Position numbers and translations under genes: made by a program. A stretch of DNA of 64,000 nucleotides from Serilophus lunatus (lineage: Eukaryota > Chordata > Aves > Passeriformes > Eurylaimidae): positions 287,561 through 351,560 of the forward strand of contig VXBA01001259.1 of NCBI GenBank assembly GCA_013399895.1, given 5' to 3'. Every line of letters begins with the position of its first letter. Within the stretch, counting starts at the first letter, position 1. Of the stretch, positions 37,401-52,400 are shown one piece after another. The notes beneath the pieces are model-generated. The model saw only the letters and a program-made list of their open reading frames with translations, ran no database searches and was not told the origin of the DNA.

Positions 37401-40400
37401 GGACACCCCCAAGACTCACACACCGTGTTCCTGAGAGTATTGTCCAAATATTTCTTGAACTCTCTGGCTTGGTGCTGTGACCACTTCCCTGGGGAGCCTG
37501 GTCATTGCCTTCTTGTTCTTCTGGCTGAAGAACCTTTTCTGAAAATCTAAACTACATCTCCTCTGACACAGCTTCAGGCCACTCCCTCGAGTCTCTGCTT
37601 AGTCTCCTCCAGGCTGAATAAGTTTGGGTTGTTCAGCCTGGAGAAGAGAAGCTCTAGGGGTATCTCACAGTATATTCCAGTACATAAAAGAGTTGCATAA
37701 AGTGTGCTGGAGAGGGGCATATAAGGGGAGATGGCTTTAAACTGAAGGAGGGTAGGTCTGGATTAGATGTTGGGAAGAAATTTTTTATTGGGAAGGTGGT
37801 GAGACGCGAGCACAGGTTGCCCAGAGAAGTTGTGAGTGTCTATTTCCTGAAAGTGTTCAAGGCCAGGTTGGATGGGGCTTTGAGCAACTTGGTCTAATGA
37901 AAGGTGTCCCGTGGGGTTGGAACTAGATTATCATTAACATCCCTTTGAACCCAAACTATTCTGTAATTTAGGGGTTGAGGTTTAATGCCATAAACAAGAA
38001 AATTGGTGCTTGGTCACTCATGGTAAAACTTGTCTGAAACTGCTGTCTGAAAATGTTGAATATAACTGCCTACCTTTGAACCACCTGAGGCAAGGTACTG
38101 CTTTCTGAAGTTCATGTTTGCTATTGCGGTTTGGTTTGCTTCCATAATCTGAAATTTTACTTGCTTCTGTAATTTGAAGCAGGTTCTAGTCTGAGTTCTT
38201 TGCTTAAATGTAGAAACCTTGCCATATGTTTTTGCAGAGGAAAGGTCACAACATCCAAGTTGAATTGTAAAAGGTAAAGGAATCCGGGCTTAATATTTAT
38301 AAAGATCTTTCCTTGCTGGTGAATACTTCAATATTCATTGGAAAATTTCAAATAATGATTTGCTGCTCTTTTGCTTTTGAAAACTCATTGTAGCATCCAG
38401 GTATCCTAAACCACTGGTACCACTTGAGAAGCCAGCAGCGGAGGTGGTATCACCAGAGACGACCAGTGATTTTGGTACAGTAAAAAAAAACCCCAAGCAG
38501 AAGAGCGTGTTTGCTGAGACATGTGTTGCATAAGGCCAGCAGGCTGCTGGTTTGACAGACTTTGTGCTTGCTTGTTTTGGTGCAGTCAGCATGTAGTGCT
38601 GCAAGAAATAAGTGTACACAGTTCCTGTTCGAAGTTGTGTAAATCCTTCAATCACAAGAATTTCAGTGACCCACATCTTCCAGGACTGTTAACGTGACCA
38701 AAGTATTTAAAGTCAGAGCCTTATGGAAACTCCTGAGCTATACCATAATTTCTAGTTCATATTTGATCAGAGATTTCAGATTGTGAAACAGCTTCATTTA
38801 TTTGAAGAAGCTCAGTGTCAGCTGCATCATGCTTTTTTCTTGGAAAGTAAGGTGTATTAAATTACATGATCCAAATATAACGCAGAAATCACATTATTGT
38901 TTAAAAAAAATCACTATTTAGTTAGTGCATTTGCCCTTCCCTGCAAAATGTAAAATAAGATTGTTCCCATTAAAATTTGCTCTCTTTTTCATGTGTTTAA
39001 ATATGTAATGAGCAGAAAATAAGTGTCATGCACTGTCTTCTAAATTATGGATCAGAAAAAGTATATCTGAACCTTGAGCCATTGTTCTTCGATGGTGGCT
39101 TGTGTAAAATAATGTTTTATAACTTAAAGGAAAATCTTTCTCCAAATGACTGTCTTGTCTGGTACAAAGGGGACTTTTGATTTAGGTCTTTTTAGGAAAG
39201 ATCACTTTAAATACAGCTTTTACTTACATTGCAACTTAAACCTTTCAGAATGATAGATTCAAAACGTTTAGATCTCCCTGTAACAGGCATGAATGAAATG
39301 GTTCATGTTTATTCTGTGAACAGTGTTCCAGTGTGTAACCTAAATTAAAAGGAAATGAAGTCTACTAGTTTCTCTAAGAAAGAAATTATTTAAAGCTGAC
39401 TCATTTAACTGAAAACTCATAGCTTTAGTCAGCCTTATTTATTATTTAATCAACCCAAATACAGAACCAGAGGCAGCTGGTTCTCTGGGAGAAAATAGTT
39501 TCTAAAAACAAGAAGTAAATGGAAAAATAAGGTAAGTACATAATGCAAAGAGGTTATCTAAGGAAGCTGTCTCGGATACCTCTGGTATTGTTTATTATTT
39601 TACAAGAATGGCTCGTCTTGAAGAAGGCTGGACAGGAATGTGTGAGCTGCCTTATGTCCCCTCCTTCTTTCTTTATGCTTAAATTAGCACAGTGCTATTT
39701 CAGAAATGTGAAAGCATGCCTTCTTGTTTCTGTTTTATGGCTGTGTGTGAGAACCTCCTTTAACACTGAATGAGCTCGTTGGAATTTTTGGGATGTGACT
39801 AACCGATGCCTGAAACAAATGCTTCCTCTGCAACATGGGAAGCACAAAACACTGTTTTCAGCCCAGCAGAGTGCATGTGTCTTTCAAAATTATGGGATGT
39901 AAAACCATAGCTATTTTTTAAAATGTTCATTTACTGTGGATTCTTAGATATTTTAATAACAACATATAAGTATCTACCCTAGCAGCCACAATACATAATT
40001 GCTACATGCTTTTTTGTTGCATGAGTTTCCACTTTCCATTTGTATGTGATGGGCTCATAACTTTCATTCCTTTTTGAGTATTTTTTCAGTTTTTATTAAA
40101 TTTTATTTTGACAAACTGAGGTACCTTTTGTAAATTCCAAAAATTTTTTTTTTAACTCGCACATTTTTCTCTAGATCATAAAAAGGGCAGATAGGAACAT
40201 ATTTAAGGCTGTGTTTGTATCGGCTTAAAGCAGTCATAAGAAGCAGGTGGTTTGTTTTATGCTCTCCTACTGCTTGTATCCAGGGATCAAACCTTTTCTC
40301 AATGCTCTTCAATACTTCATGGCTTTTAGGATGTCAGGAGCACAGGCATTTCCAGAATTAAACCATACCTTACTGTTTGGCAATGATCCTGGTAAAAGGC

Positions 40401-43400
40401 TCCTGCATGACCTGGGGGAAGGACAAAACTTTGAAAAGTTGCTTTAATTTCAGAAAGAATGGAAAAGTTTGAGACAAAAAGGCTTCTACAGTGAGACGAA
40501 CTTGAACTGAGAGGAGCCAGATATGGGTGTCTGCATTGGCTCAGGCTCTGGTTCCCAAAGCTTCCTTCTCAGAGGTACTCTGGGAACTGTTGGCTGGGCA
40601 CCAGCAGTTCTTTCAAAATGTTCTAGGAAGCCTTCAGGCAAGTTTAGGAGGAGACACATGACATCGTATGTGATTCTGTGTGATCTTGTCTATGTCACAG
40701 ACAGAGGTCTGTGCTTTGGGTTGTGTTGTCATGTGTAAAGTGGTATTGCCACAAAGCTCAGGTCCAAATACTCACTGTGAAGCAACAAGTAATTGTTGCA
40801 TTTTGACCTACTACATTTTTCTTTTAGACATTATCAATTTCTGCTTATTGTACTGTTAAAGTAACACTTTTCCCATGGGTTTTGGCTTTTCATGATTGGC
40901 ACTTGATAGCTTTTGACTGTGATCTATCCCTTACTTACTGATGGCCGTTTGCCATGATTTACCTTATGCTGAGAGTGTGAATTGTCAGTCTCCTTGAGGA
41001 TATTATCCTATCTTTTGTAACAATCTGAGTGGGTAGAAATTGTGTTTTATTGGCTTTATTTGATTTTGTGGAAAACAGGAGAGAACTGTGGATGGAACAA
41101 ATGAATTTCTTTAGCCAGCTGCTTTTTCAAATGCCATCAGCTTGTATTTTCAGATTACACTTAGTCTTTTGAACCAGCTGTTTCTTTGCTTCAGTAAGTT
41201 CTGGCAACAGGCTGTTTTTTCACAAAGCACAAGTAAAGATGTGATGGTACAAGTGTAAAATGAACTATTTTGTTTAAGATTAAAAATTGTGAGAATTTCT
41301 AGCTAGATCCACAGCCATCTTGCCTAATTAAGGTTTTTGCCATATAGAAGAGGTGGGAGAGGACCTTGAAATCCATCCCCTTCTTCCTCAGTTTTCCCAT
41401 TACCTATTTCTATTATTTTATAGAGTAAAGTAAATAGGTAGATGCAAAAGTGACAATGCTATTATAAATAATCAGCCTGGTGGCCTCTTCCTTTTACAAA
41501 TATCAGGCAGACTTCTTGTGATTGTGTCCTTTCCGTAACAGAAGAAATGTACCAAATGTGTATTTGTAGTTATGATAAAGCACAAGTAGCCTAGGTCCTC
41601 CTGTTTTCAGTGGAAATACATATCTCTTGTTTTTTTACTAATTTATTCAATCTAATTTATCAGAAACAACAAAATGTCTTTGGAACTGAAAAAAAAACCC
41701 TCTAGAAATTTCCACTATTGGTTTAATTCTCACAGTTGGGTGCTAGGAGCCTATGGTTTCTGCATAGTTTCCATGCTTTTGTGAGTTTTTGCAGTTACAC
41801 ACTAATATGGCTGAGTTTTACTGTGAATTACGGCTGACCCTATGTTAAAAGCTCAGTTAAAAAAACCTGAAAACACAGCACAAAAGCTCACTTTAATTAT
41901 TCTTTCCCAGCCACGGAGGAAAACCATTCTTGGTTCCCCATAGGGGATAAGAGCAGACTAGATGAGCTGTGGATGTGGTGTTTAATTGATGTGACTTGTC
42001 TGTATGGATGTGGATTTACTGCTGGCTTTACTTGCGTTGTAGTAAAGGGAGTATTCTGCTGATCTGCCTGTCCTGAGAACCTCTGGATGTGAAAGTCCCG
42101 ATTCTGCTGTTCTCTGGGCCTGGCTGTGTACCCGACTGAGCACAAGTGCCACAGTAAAGGAGAAGTCTCAAGTGCATAATCAGAAGGGAATTTAGGAAGA
42201 TTGGGAAAAGAATCAAATCACCCCTTGCAGCAGCAACATGACTTTAGATCACCTCCAGGTGCAGTTTTATATTTGACCCAAGGTTCTCTCTTTTCTGTTT
42301 TCTCGTGGAAAGTGCCATGAGGGTGTTTGTAGGCAGGAGTCTGTTCTGGGGTCTGTGTCACTAACAGCGCACACAGTGATTTGTGTTAGTGAGCAATACT
42401 GGTTTGATCTCCCAGTTTACTTTTGTCAAGTACTTGGAATTATGTTTTTTACATCAAAATTTGTTTTTTGACTCGGTGGGGAGCTGTCTCTCCTCTTCCT
42501 TCCTCTAGTTCTCTATCCGTGATTACTCATCCTGGTCTGAGTGGCTGCCCCCTGCAATACACAGTGCTTTGCTTCAACACTGCAAAAGGCATCCTCAGCC
42601 CCAAATCCCTTTCCTTGCTGCTGGAAAAGGGCTGTGCAAACAGTGCACAGATTTTGGAGAAGCAGAGGGAGGAGAGAATGAAGGAGGGAAGGATGCTGGA
42701 GGCACACTGATCAGCTTCCATCTCACAGCATGAAAAAATGTAGGGGTGCAGTGCAGATTTCATTAAGTTGTACAGTAAATGGTGGCATTGCAGGTATGTC
42801 ATTGATGCAGATAGTACATAAGTACCACAGCACACTTTGCGCTGCCAAGAGGAAAGAGTTAAATAGATTAGATTCTGTATTTTCTCACGTGTAGAAAGTA
42901 AAGCAGGTTTGTATGTGCAGAAAACTTGGAGTCAGCTGTGGTTTTCTGTTCATAGTTCTTAGGACAAAATTTCAGCACTTGGGGGAGTCCACTTACAGTG
43001 AAGCTGTGACAAAGGAACTGATGAAAAAAACCTGGCAGTGGAAAAGGGAAAATGGGCAAAGCTGAAAAACAAAGACTGTCCTAAGTGGTGGAACCCTGTC
43101 TTCCATAAACTGGCATTGGTTAGTTTCCTGAGAAAGTGAAGAAACACTGGGATTAATTAGATGGACCAGATGTGCAGTTGTTCGTAGAGCAGAGGTCCTG
43201 AAGGGGGTGTGTGTGCACAGCTGGCACTTGCAGTGGTGTGAGGTGAGCCCAAGCTTATGCTGCCTGTGCAGCTGGAAGCTGCAGGGATGCTCTTGCAACT
43301 CAGTCCTCCTGAGAGAAGCCTCGTGCTTGCCCAAGGCTGCAGAAATAGTGGCTGGGAGAAGGATTTTTTTTTGTTTCACATTAAAAAGGCAATTGACTGA

Positions 43401-46400
43401 AAGAATTAAGAGTGAGATTAGTCAGAACTGTTCACTTGGAGGAGGAGTAGAGCACAGTGATATTTATCTTCTGCTTATTTATTTTATTTGCAAAAGCAGC
43501 AATTTTAATAATTTTAGGTAACTTTTGTGAGCCAAGTGAATTTTTTAATTTGAACTTAAAGTTCGTATGCAGAATAAATTCTTGCATAATGCAGCTGCAT
43601 AAAAACCCTGGAGAAAAATACTTTTAGGTAAAGTTCCATGTGAGGTGATTTTATGTTTTACGTTATATTCATTCTTTCAGCTGTGTGGCAGTCTTTTTTT
43701 GTGGCTTGGCTTTGACTATGCAGGGAGTCATATGGGGATGTCAGACTAGTTTCACAAATGAAGCTTTGCTAAATTATGTGGGGAAGGAAGGTACCCAAGT
43801 AATGAATCTAGTGTGGTACCTATAGCAGCAGGTGAAGAGTTAAGAACAGGTTCATAGCTACTGCATTCTGTATTCTTTAGGCATTTATATAGAGAGATAC
43901 AAATTACCTGAGTGTAGTTCATGGCTGGAACTGAAATTGTCAGTGGTTTCTTATGATGTTCCTTTTGCTGGCAAGTATGAATAGTTTCTTAAAGACTTCA
44001 GGGCTGCTCATACTTTTGTCTTTATTACCTCAGTGCAATGAAGAATTAGGAGGAATGTAATTACACTTAATGTGAGTCTGTAACAAAATGTTTGAACATC
44101 ATTCTGTTTATCTGTCCTCTCTGTCTCTCTTGTTCTGCCTAGCTGTCTTAATTCTGAGACAGATGAAAAGCAATAAACTTTGCATGCATTTAAAATTATT
44201 TCAGGGAGAAGCTCATTTCTGCAGTTGTACTTGCTTCCAAGGTCGTTCTCGGGCAGGGAATGAAACTTCCTGCTTACGAGGAAGCTGATACTTAATGGTA
44301 TGTGATTTCATAGCAGTTTGTCTTCAGCTTTCTGTAATGATCATAGTAGAGTTCTCTTAAAGGAAAATTATAATGCCACCAAACACATTTAATTTACCAG
44401 CTGCCCACCTGGTGTTCCTGCATTGCTACAGCTGCCTGTGGGTGGTGGTGGCTGTGGGAAGGTTGTTTGAGTGCCGGTGCTGCAGGTATGAGGGGCTGTG
44501 GGAAGCACTGCTGTTGCCAGCCTTGGGTTTGCTCTGACAACATCTCTTGTGGTATTAACCAAATGACTTTTTCTCACTTCAAGATCTTTGGTACTGCAGA
44601 GGGTAAAACCTTATGTTCTGTGCCTGAAAATGACAGTATAAACAGCAAGAGTGGTTGAAAACATCCAGGGAGTATGGCATGGACCTGGTCCACCACATCT
44701 GCTCCGGGACACAAGCCCTTCCCCATGTTGTTACCGCTCTCATTCGTGCCAGGGCAGTGGTGCTACATGCCTGGGTGCTACACAGGGGAACTTTTTCCTT
44801 CAAGGGGAACTGCTGCTGGCTGCAAGTACCAGATCATATGCCCAGGCTTGAAAACCAGTGCTGCTCCCAGTTTTTAATACCTTTCTCCCCACTCACCTTC
44901 TTTCCTGGGGGGGATGGGAATAAATAAGCTCTTGCCAGCTTCTCAGATTTCTTTTTAAAACAGGGCCTGGGGGGGGAACATAATCAGATAAAGGATATTA
45001 TAATTGTATATATAACTCCCTAGATATTTCATGAGCACTCATGTGTAGACATCAGTGATGCCTTACACAGCTCTATTTAAAGGTGATGAAAGTCCTCCAA
45101 TAGATTAGATCTCAGATTATGAGCAGTGCGCTGATAATTCTTGTTAACAGATATTTGGTGGTGTCCTGCAGAATTGTTTTGCTTGTCCTTTTACAGGAAC
45201 CTGTTAAAGAGGACTGGCAGAGGCCTAATCTCACACCCTGATAATACACAGATACTGTGGTCTTGTTTCCAGTTCAGCGCTGCTGCTGCACAGCTGCTCT
45301 GCTCGACTGCAGACCAGTGAAATGATGGACAGATTCCTGCCTTGAACCAGAGAGGCCCAAGAAAAATCAGTGCTGACAGAGAAGTGCCAACACCTCATTT
45401 TACTGAAACAGTTAGACAAGTATATTTGGATGAAATTAATGCCTCTCTAATGTTAGTCAGAAGTACTCATCCAGTCTTTTTCCAGATCTAGTGGAGAGGT
45501 TGTTAATAATCCCAAGGAGAGATTTATTCATCTGAAGATGGAAAAGCTTGCCATGCCACTGGGAGGTGTCCCTCCTCTAGCTCCTGGGAATTAACTACAG
45601 TCCTAGAGCATTGAAATTGAGAGGTTTAGGAGGGAAGGAAGAGCCAACCTCCTCTTGGGAGGATGAGTGAGTTTTTCAGGCAGAGAATTCTGGCTCTGTT
45701 GATGGCTCTCTTTAGTCAGGGAATTGCTATAGCAAGTTTATTTCCTGGCAATTCTCAAATACCTTTTTATTTTTTTTTCTCATTAACTAATAATAAGTTC
45801 TGGAACACACAGATCAGAATACCATGTTATTGTTCCTGTTTACTCTCCTATCAATGTTACCATGTTGCTGAGACTTTTATACAAACACTTCCGCTCTTTT
45901 TCTGGCATTCTCCATTTCTCCCTGAAGCAGACAGCTCAAACTCTGTATTTCTATCCTTACACTGCATCTCTGTTACAAGCTGAAAGTCCTTTCTCTGTTG
46001 TCATCATTTCAGCTGATTAACCCCCTTGAATCCTGAGGCAGGCATCTTTTTTTTTTTTTTTTCCCTCCCCATCTGCAGTTTGAGACCTTTTTAAGCAAAC
46101 CACTGCAGATCCTGCTTTGGCCTGAACCTGCTTGTGTGGAAATGCTAACTTTTACATTTATAAGGCACAGATAGAGATCAAGATTAGATCTGGGATAAAA
46201 CCTTATCAATGATGAAGACAGTGATTTCAGCCTCTGGATACCTGTTTGTATTTTATGCCTTATCCTAGATTTCCAGTCAGCGTAACTTATATCTCTCTGT
46301 GTTGTTAAACATCTTTAAAAGGGTATGAACTCTGTGCCACATTTTTTTGGAAAGGCTACTAGGGTAAGTGTATTACATACTCACTATAGGGTGTCCCAGA

Positions 46401-49400
46401 GATGAGCTGTGCCTGAAATCACTCTTGCAGTTTGTTCAGAAGGGAATTGGTTGTCTGAAGCCAGGGAGCAAACAGCATTCCTACAAAGCTTGTTCTGCAC
46501 TTGGTCCAGTAGATGTAACAGAAGTTTCAGATAAAGATGATAATCTCTCCTACTTCAAGGTTTTTCAGGGAGGGGGGTGGAACGTGATCACTGTGCAATT
46601 TTCTACACCGCTACAGAGAATATTAGAAAAATACTGTGCTATTTGTATTTATGAAGAAAATTTGTTTGGATATAGTCACCGTTTTCAGGGTAGTAGAGAA
46701 ATTTTCTATCACATCCTCTGTCTGTTCACCTCATACCAGTGCCTCATCCAGCTTTCCCTTGTGGTGGGCATGTGACTGGAGGGGCTGACAGCCAAGTTTA
46801 TATTTAGCACTGCACGAGTCAGCATCCTTTCATGCCTTAATTGCTGTAGTAACAGAAAACCATTTGCGAGTTATAACAAATGATGCAGAATTTTTCTTTG
46901 CTGTCAAGTCGTGGATTATTGTTTTCCTGTCTGGAATATTAAGGGAATCCAATTGAAGATCAATGGAACGAAGTTTTTCAACTTCATATTTTGCTGTATG
47001 TACTGAGAATTCTGCAGCTTTGATGAAAACATTGAGGAGGAACAAAAGATGATGGGGATGTGCCTTATGAGCTTATTCTGTGAATGAACTCGTACATCAG
47101 GATGAGAATTTATCTTTGAGGATCCACTTCTGAACAACACACATCTCATTTCTAGACTGCAATCCAGAATGTTGGGGATAAAGGTCTTTTTATGAACTCA
47201 CATGTAAAGGAAAACCTCTTTTTAACAGACCCAATTGCTCTGATTTGTTGTTCTGAGCAAGTGATGCTTTTGCTGTTTCAGTGATGATTTGCTGAAATGA
47301 CCTGGACAGGCTTTTTGGAGGAAACAGGTGGATGAATTGGAAACAAAACCCTCTGTAATTCCAGATTAGAAACCTTCAGAGCCTAAATTGAGGATATAAT
47401 GGATAGCGATTATTAATATTTTTCATATTCCTCTTTTCCTTAATATTCATCATTAAGTCATTAATCTTAGACATCCAGTCACTGTTTAAAAATCTGTAAA
47501 ATGCTGCTCATATTTTTGTCTGAAATTTAACAATGCTCAGCAGCAGCATGTGTCTTCCTATGGTAGCTCTGGCCATAGTAGCTGCTATCAGTGTTTCCTG
47601 CCCCTGGGTGATAGTAACAGATTTAGCTGTAACATTTTATGGTAATGTTAGCTGCAATTGGAATTCATGCCTTTAGGCTTGCAAGTTCTCTTGTGTGCCA
47701 GTTCTTAAAAGATTGGTAACTCAAAAACTGGTGATGACAACTTGCTGGGTTTGGGCTGGTTGTTTTTTTTTACCAACTGTCTGAATAAATAATGCACACC
47801 CATTACCTGTTTGTCATTTGAGAGTCTTTGTCAGCTTAGAATAATAATCTTAAAACTAGATTGCAATTACTTGGCTGCAATTGGCAGACTGAATTTAACT
47901 TGCTGGATTTGGGCCAAGTTGTGGATTATGGTATTATTTATGTTGATGGTTTTATATTCCCTCCCCTAACTGCAGCCCCAGGTTATTTTTCAAATACTCT
48001 TCAATAGTTTTCAAATTATTTTTTTTGAAAAAGCGAATATTTAGTTAGGAAAAAAGTGATACTGTGAATTCCAAAAACAGATCAAGAGCAGATTTAAGAA
48101 GCAGTAATTTTTTTCCTGCTGTCCAGATTTTGCTAATTCAGGGCTCATGACGTGCATTGCACTTCGACCTTGGTTTGTAACCTGATTTATGGCCATGAAT
48201 GTCAGTTAGAAAATAGCAGTAATCCTTACCCCACCATTTCATTTTATCCTTCTGCAATAAGATGAATTCTAGTGTCTCATTGAGCACTGTGGCACAGGAT
48301 GAGCTGGTGAATGGTCATCTGAAATGCAATACTGAAATACTTAAGGGCTGTTTCCTTGTCCCCCAGACATTCAAATTCTGAACTGTTGGATTTTGACTGA
48401 ATTGAGTTCTTGAAAGGGGGTTTTGCAATTTGGATTTTTCTTTTCCCCCTAGTAAAATAAGTGAAGGACATGTTTTCTTTGCTGTACTCTCTGAATATTT
48501 TTACTCTTATTTTTTTGCTGAGTCTTGAAAATTTAAGTAGTCAGAACAACTTTCTATGAATAAATACCCTATTCTGAAATACATTTTGCTATCCAGAATT
48601 TTAAAAAATTGCTTTAAAGGTTTTTTTGGCTCTCAGTGCTTTCATATCTTGCACAGTTTTAAAGTATGTTATGGTCCAAAGAAGTGGTTTTGGAAGTGGT
48701 TCTGTAAAAAGATTGTTTGCATTCATGCCACAATGGTTATTTGATTTTTTTCTGCTTTATTTTTTTTTTCCCTCCCAGTGTCCCAGCTTTAAACTAATCC
48801 TCGGCCTCTGCAAGTACAGCTGAGCTGGACCAGCCCCTTCCCCACAGTGGGCAGTGCTCTGTATCTGACAGTGGCAGGGGGTACTTTGTGCTCTATAGGA
48901 GACAGCTTTTTCCATGAGCCTGGTCCTGAAGGTCCTGTGTGACAAAATTCTGTTGCAGCCTGGTCTGATTTGGCCCTGCTTTTTGCTGGTCTGGGTTGAG
49001 ATGCTCTCTCCAGGCTAAAGACTTGGCTCAGGGTGAGGAGGAGTTTCCCTTTCCAGAGCGTGTACGGGATTGACCTGCACCAGATATCTGAACTTAATCT
49101 GCCAGACTTCTCCTATCCCTGTATCTTTTATCCGTGGAATCATGGATTTTTTTCACAGATTAATTTTTATCTCAGTGATGAGGGAAGCTGTATGTCAGGC
49201 ACTCTTCCAGATGAGTTTACAACTCTCCTTTTATAAAGTCCTTGCTCCTATGGCTGGACAGGAGCAGTCTGGTCTCCAGAGCATGGTGACATCATGCCGT
49301 CCTTAGTGACCTCTCTTTTAACATTTGCCCTAGTAGTGTTGCCCTGCTTCATAAAAAGGCTATTTAGCAGGAATCCCATGCTACTAAAACAGGTTCTGTC

Positions 49401-52400
49401 AATGATTAAGTAATTTTTGCTTGTATTTGATTCCCTGCTGTTTCCCTCTACCTTGGACTAACTTGTCTTTCCTCTAACCCCAAAGTAGTATATCCCTCAA
49501 CCTCCACTCTTTTGAAAACATCCCAAGGTAGTCTTTGACTTATGTGCTGAAGGAGGAGTTTATTTTCTTTTTAGTTAATATCACTTGAAACTCGCATTCG
49601 TTGATGTAAGAGATTTTTATTTCTTTCTAGCAAATGTCCTCAATTCTTCCTTTTGGTAATAAGTTTCTAAAATCAATTATACATGGGGTTTTTTAGACTT
49701 TCTTTTAATAGCTATCCAGTTACACTGAATAGAGTGTAATTGTGTAGGCTGACATGTGCTGTCAAACGCAAAAATCAGTTGTAGTTAAATCCACAGGACC
49801 AATGTCCTGGAACTTTGTAGTATTTTCAGACAAACTGAATAGTCTTTTACATTCTGTGTTGGTACCCCAAATACTTGGAAATTATCTGACCTAACTGGCT
49901 ATCATAATCAGGGCAACTATGAAAAGATGTCTTCCTCAGAGGTAGAGTGTTACCTGGAAGTTCATTTAAGCTGTTGCAGCTTATCATGAAATTCTTGTAT
50001 ATGGAGAACTAGATGTGAAGGCTGGACAGTACTGCAGCCGGGATGTTTGGGTGCAGTGTCACAGGAAGCCAAGGAACCACCCTGCTTGGTGTGAGAGCTT
50101 CCTGTGAGAGCAGAAAGCCTTGGAGGGCACCAGTCTCTGACCTCCTGTGCTTGTGTTTGTGATTTTGGGTTCCTGTTCTCTCCCTGGCATTCAGCAGGAT
50201 GGAGCAAGTGGAGGAGTCTGTCAGGTTCAGGAGTGATGTCCCAGTCCTTGCAAGCTCTTAGTGGTTTGAGTCCAGGTTACCTGAAGCATGCAACAGATGA
50301 CCAAACTTGATCTTCTGTTACTAAAACCAGTGGTCTCTATCTTACTTTTATTCTTATACTGGCTGTTAAAAGATGCCTTCTGTGAGAGCATGAATGGTAG
50401 GATTTTTTTGCATACTGTATCTGGAGGAACGAAGGTTGTCTGCTGCATGTTTAGACGACCTCTAAAAATAATAAAATACAATTTGTTGATTTCTCTAATT
50501 TTAGTGTGTTTTTCTAATTTTCAGTAATAAAGATGACAGCTGGGCTGCTTCTGAAGAATGCTGTTATTTTGCATAATCACTTTTACTAGTTTAAGCTTGT
50601 AGTGTTATTCTAAGACTTTTTGGCTTTTAATATGATACTATCTTCTGTAAAAGTAATAAAAATGTAGGTGTGAAGCGTTTTTCTTCCCGTTTGGAAGCTG
50701 TTAAATAACATAACTGCTTTTCTGCCTGCTAGTAATTTCAGAAAGACTTTATTATAAACTGAATTTGTGATGAACAAGCTAACTTTCTCATTTATTTTGA
50801 CTTCTCTAGAGAAGTTGGAAGTTGCACCACCATCTCCAGGACAACTGAGACATGGTAAAAGAAGAATGTTTGTTGAATGTGGTTCAGGACTTGTGCAGTC
50901 TCTCTTTGAATCCGCTTCATCTTTCTCCTCCAAGTGCTGGTCTGTTCTCATCCTTGTCAAATGGAGTAACAGAAAACCAAAACAAGCACCAACACTCACC
51001 CTGCTGCCTTTGTTTCATAACACCTCGGCTGGAGAATGTGCACCATTTAGTGAAAGTAGGACAGAAAGCCCAAATGAGAGCATGCTGTTCAAACCCAGCA
51101 GCAGACATTATTTTTCTAAGCCAAGCAGTGTTGAGGCTGCAGTACCTTGTGGGTTTTTCTTTTAAAAGCACTGAGAAATGGTATAAAATTGCAGAGAAAT
51201 TGGAAATAGGCTGTGTATTCTTTATAATACTATGATGATTCAAATTCTGATTTAGGGTCCAAATCAATATATTTTTGTGGTTTTGTACTCTCCAGTGAAC
51301 AAATTTATTTAATCAACCATTTTTGGTTTATGAGTATCTACATTTTTTTTTTTTTAAATTTTTTTTGCTTGGTCCCTGGGATTCTGTTTACTCCATGAAT
51401 TCCAAAATTCTGTCCATTGCACTAAGAGTCTGAGCTCCCTTTGTAGCTCCAGAGTTTGGTACAAGCATTTTTAAAATACTGGGCATATCTGTGTGCTTTT
51501 TGTTATAATGTTTTTGGGGTTTTTGTATTGTGATGATTTAAAAAAAGAAAAAAAGGATATAGTTTTGTATGTGTTGTGCTTTAGACCTTTACCTGTGCAG
51601 TTAGGGAGGTTTGTGTGTTCTTGCAAAGCAGCTACAGATGTCCATTCATGTTCTAGTACCTAAGCTTGAGAGTGGCTTTTTTTTTGTGTGGCCATGGATT
51701 CATACTGTCTGTGAAAGGGAAACCTAGAAGGTACTTGTGCCAGTTTCTTTTTATGTGACTGTGAGGTTCATGCAGTCTTCCTTCTTCTCTCTTCCTGTGT
51801 TTGCATCTCTTTAAGTGTATAAAATGTAGGAATTATAGTTTCATCTGTAGTGAAAAAAACCCTGAAGCCAACCAAATCCAATCTGAATAGCTGATGATGC
51901 ATTTTAAATGTTAAAAAAAAAAAGAAAATTTGTAACTTTCTAAGCTGCATTTTTGTCATGTCATCTGTCCTCAGTACTTTATTTAGTCTTAAGAAGTGAG
52001 CACCTTGAAACTCAGTTGGAGGCAATACTGTGCATGTTCAGTCCCACCTTCACCAGAAGCTTAGAAGCTGAAACCTGAGGGAAAATGGAGCAGGACAAAA
52101 AGGAATGATACAGTAGCACTGTGCTTATTCTTAGAAATTATTCAAATAACCAAGTGTCTGCAATAGGAAATATTTCCAAAATATTTAACGTTTCAGAAGT
52201 GAGAAGTGAAAAATGAATGAAACAAAAGTGGACCTTCATTTTTTAGAAAGTGTATTAAGGAGGATAGTGCACAAACAAAATCAAGATACAGAAGTTTGAA
52301 TTGAAATAGTGAGACAATTAACACTATGACACACTAGTGAAAACCACCTTAGCATCTGCAGTTTAACTGAAAGAGTTTTGATAAGAATTGTCTAGCTCCA

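Larger units (their letters stand above)
31467..50809 (+). other. TMEM65: TMEM65 intron 1 (19.3 kb)
   Basis: Donor GTGAGC, acceptor CTTCTCTAG. It contains the tail of the CpG island (to about 31640), an AT-rich patch (about 35760-35860), T tracts (34931-34947, 46047-46062) and an inverted CR1 pair (37335-37976). No other gene is recognised. A 96-codon open frame at 34126-34416 and several others lack family similarity. Confidence 0.9.

Noticed and set aside
50767..51235. Open frames of 132 and 127 codons around TMEM65 exon 2
   Set aside because: They include exon 2 or its donor and continue into the intron. Only the 45-nt spliced exon agrees with the family and the phases.
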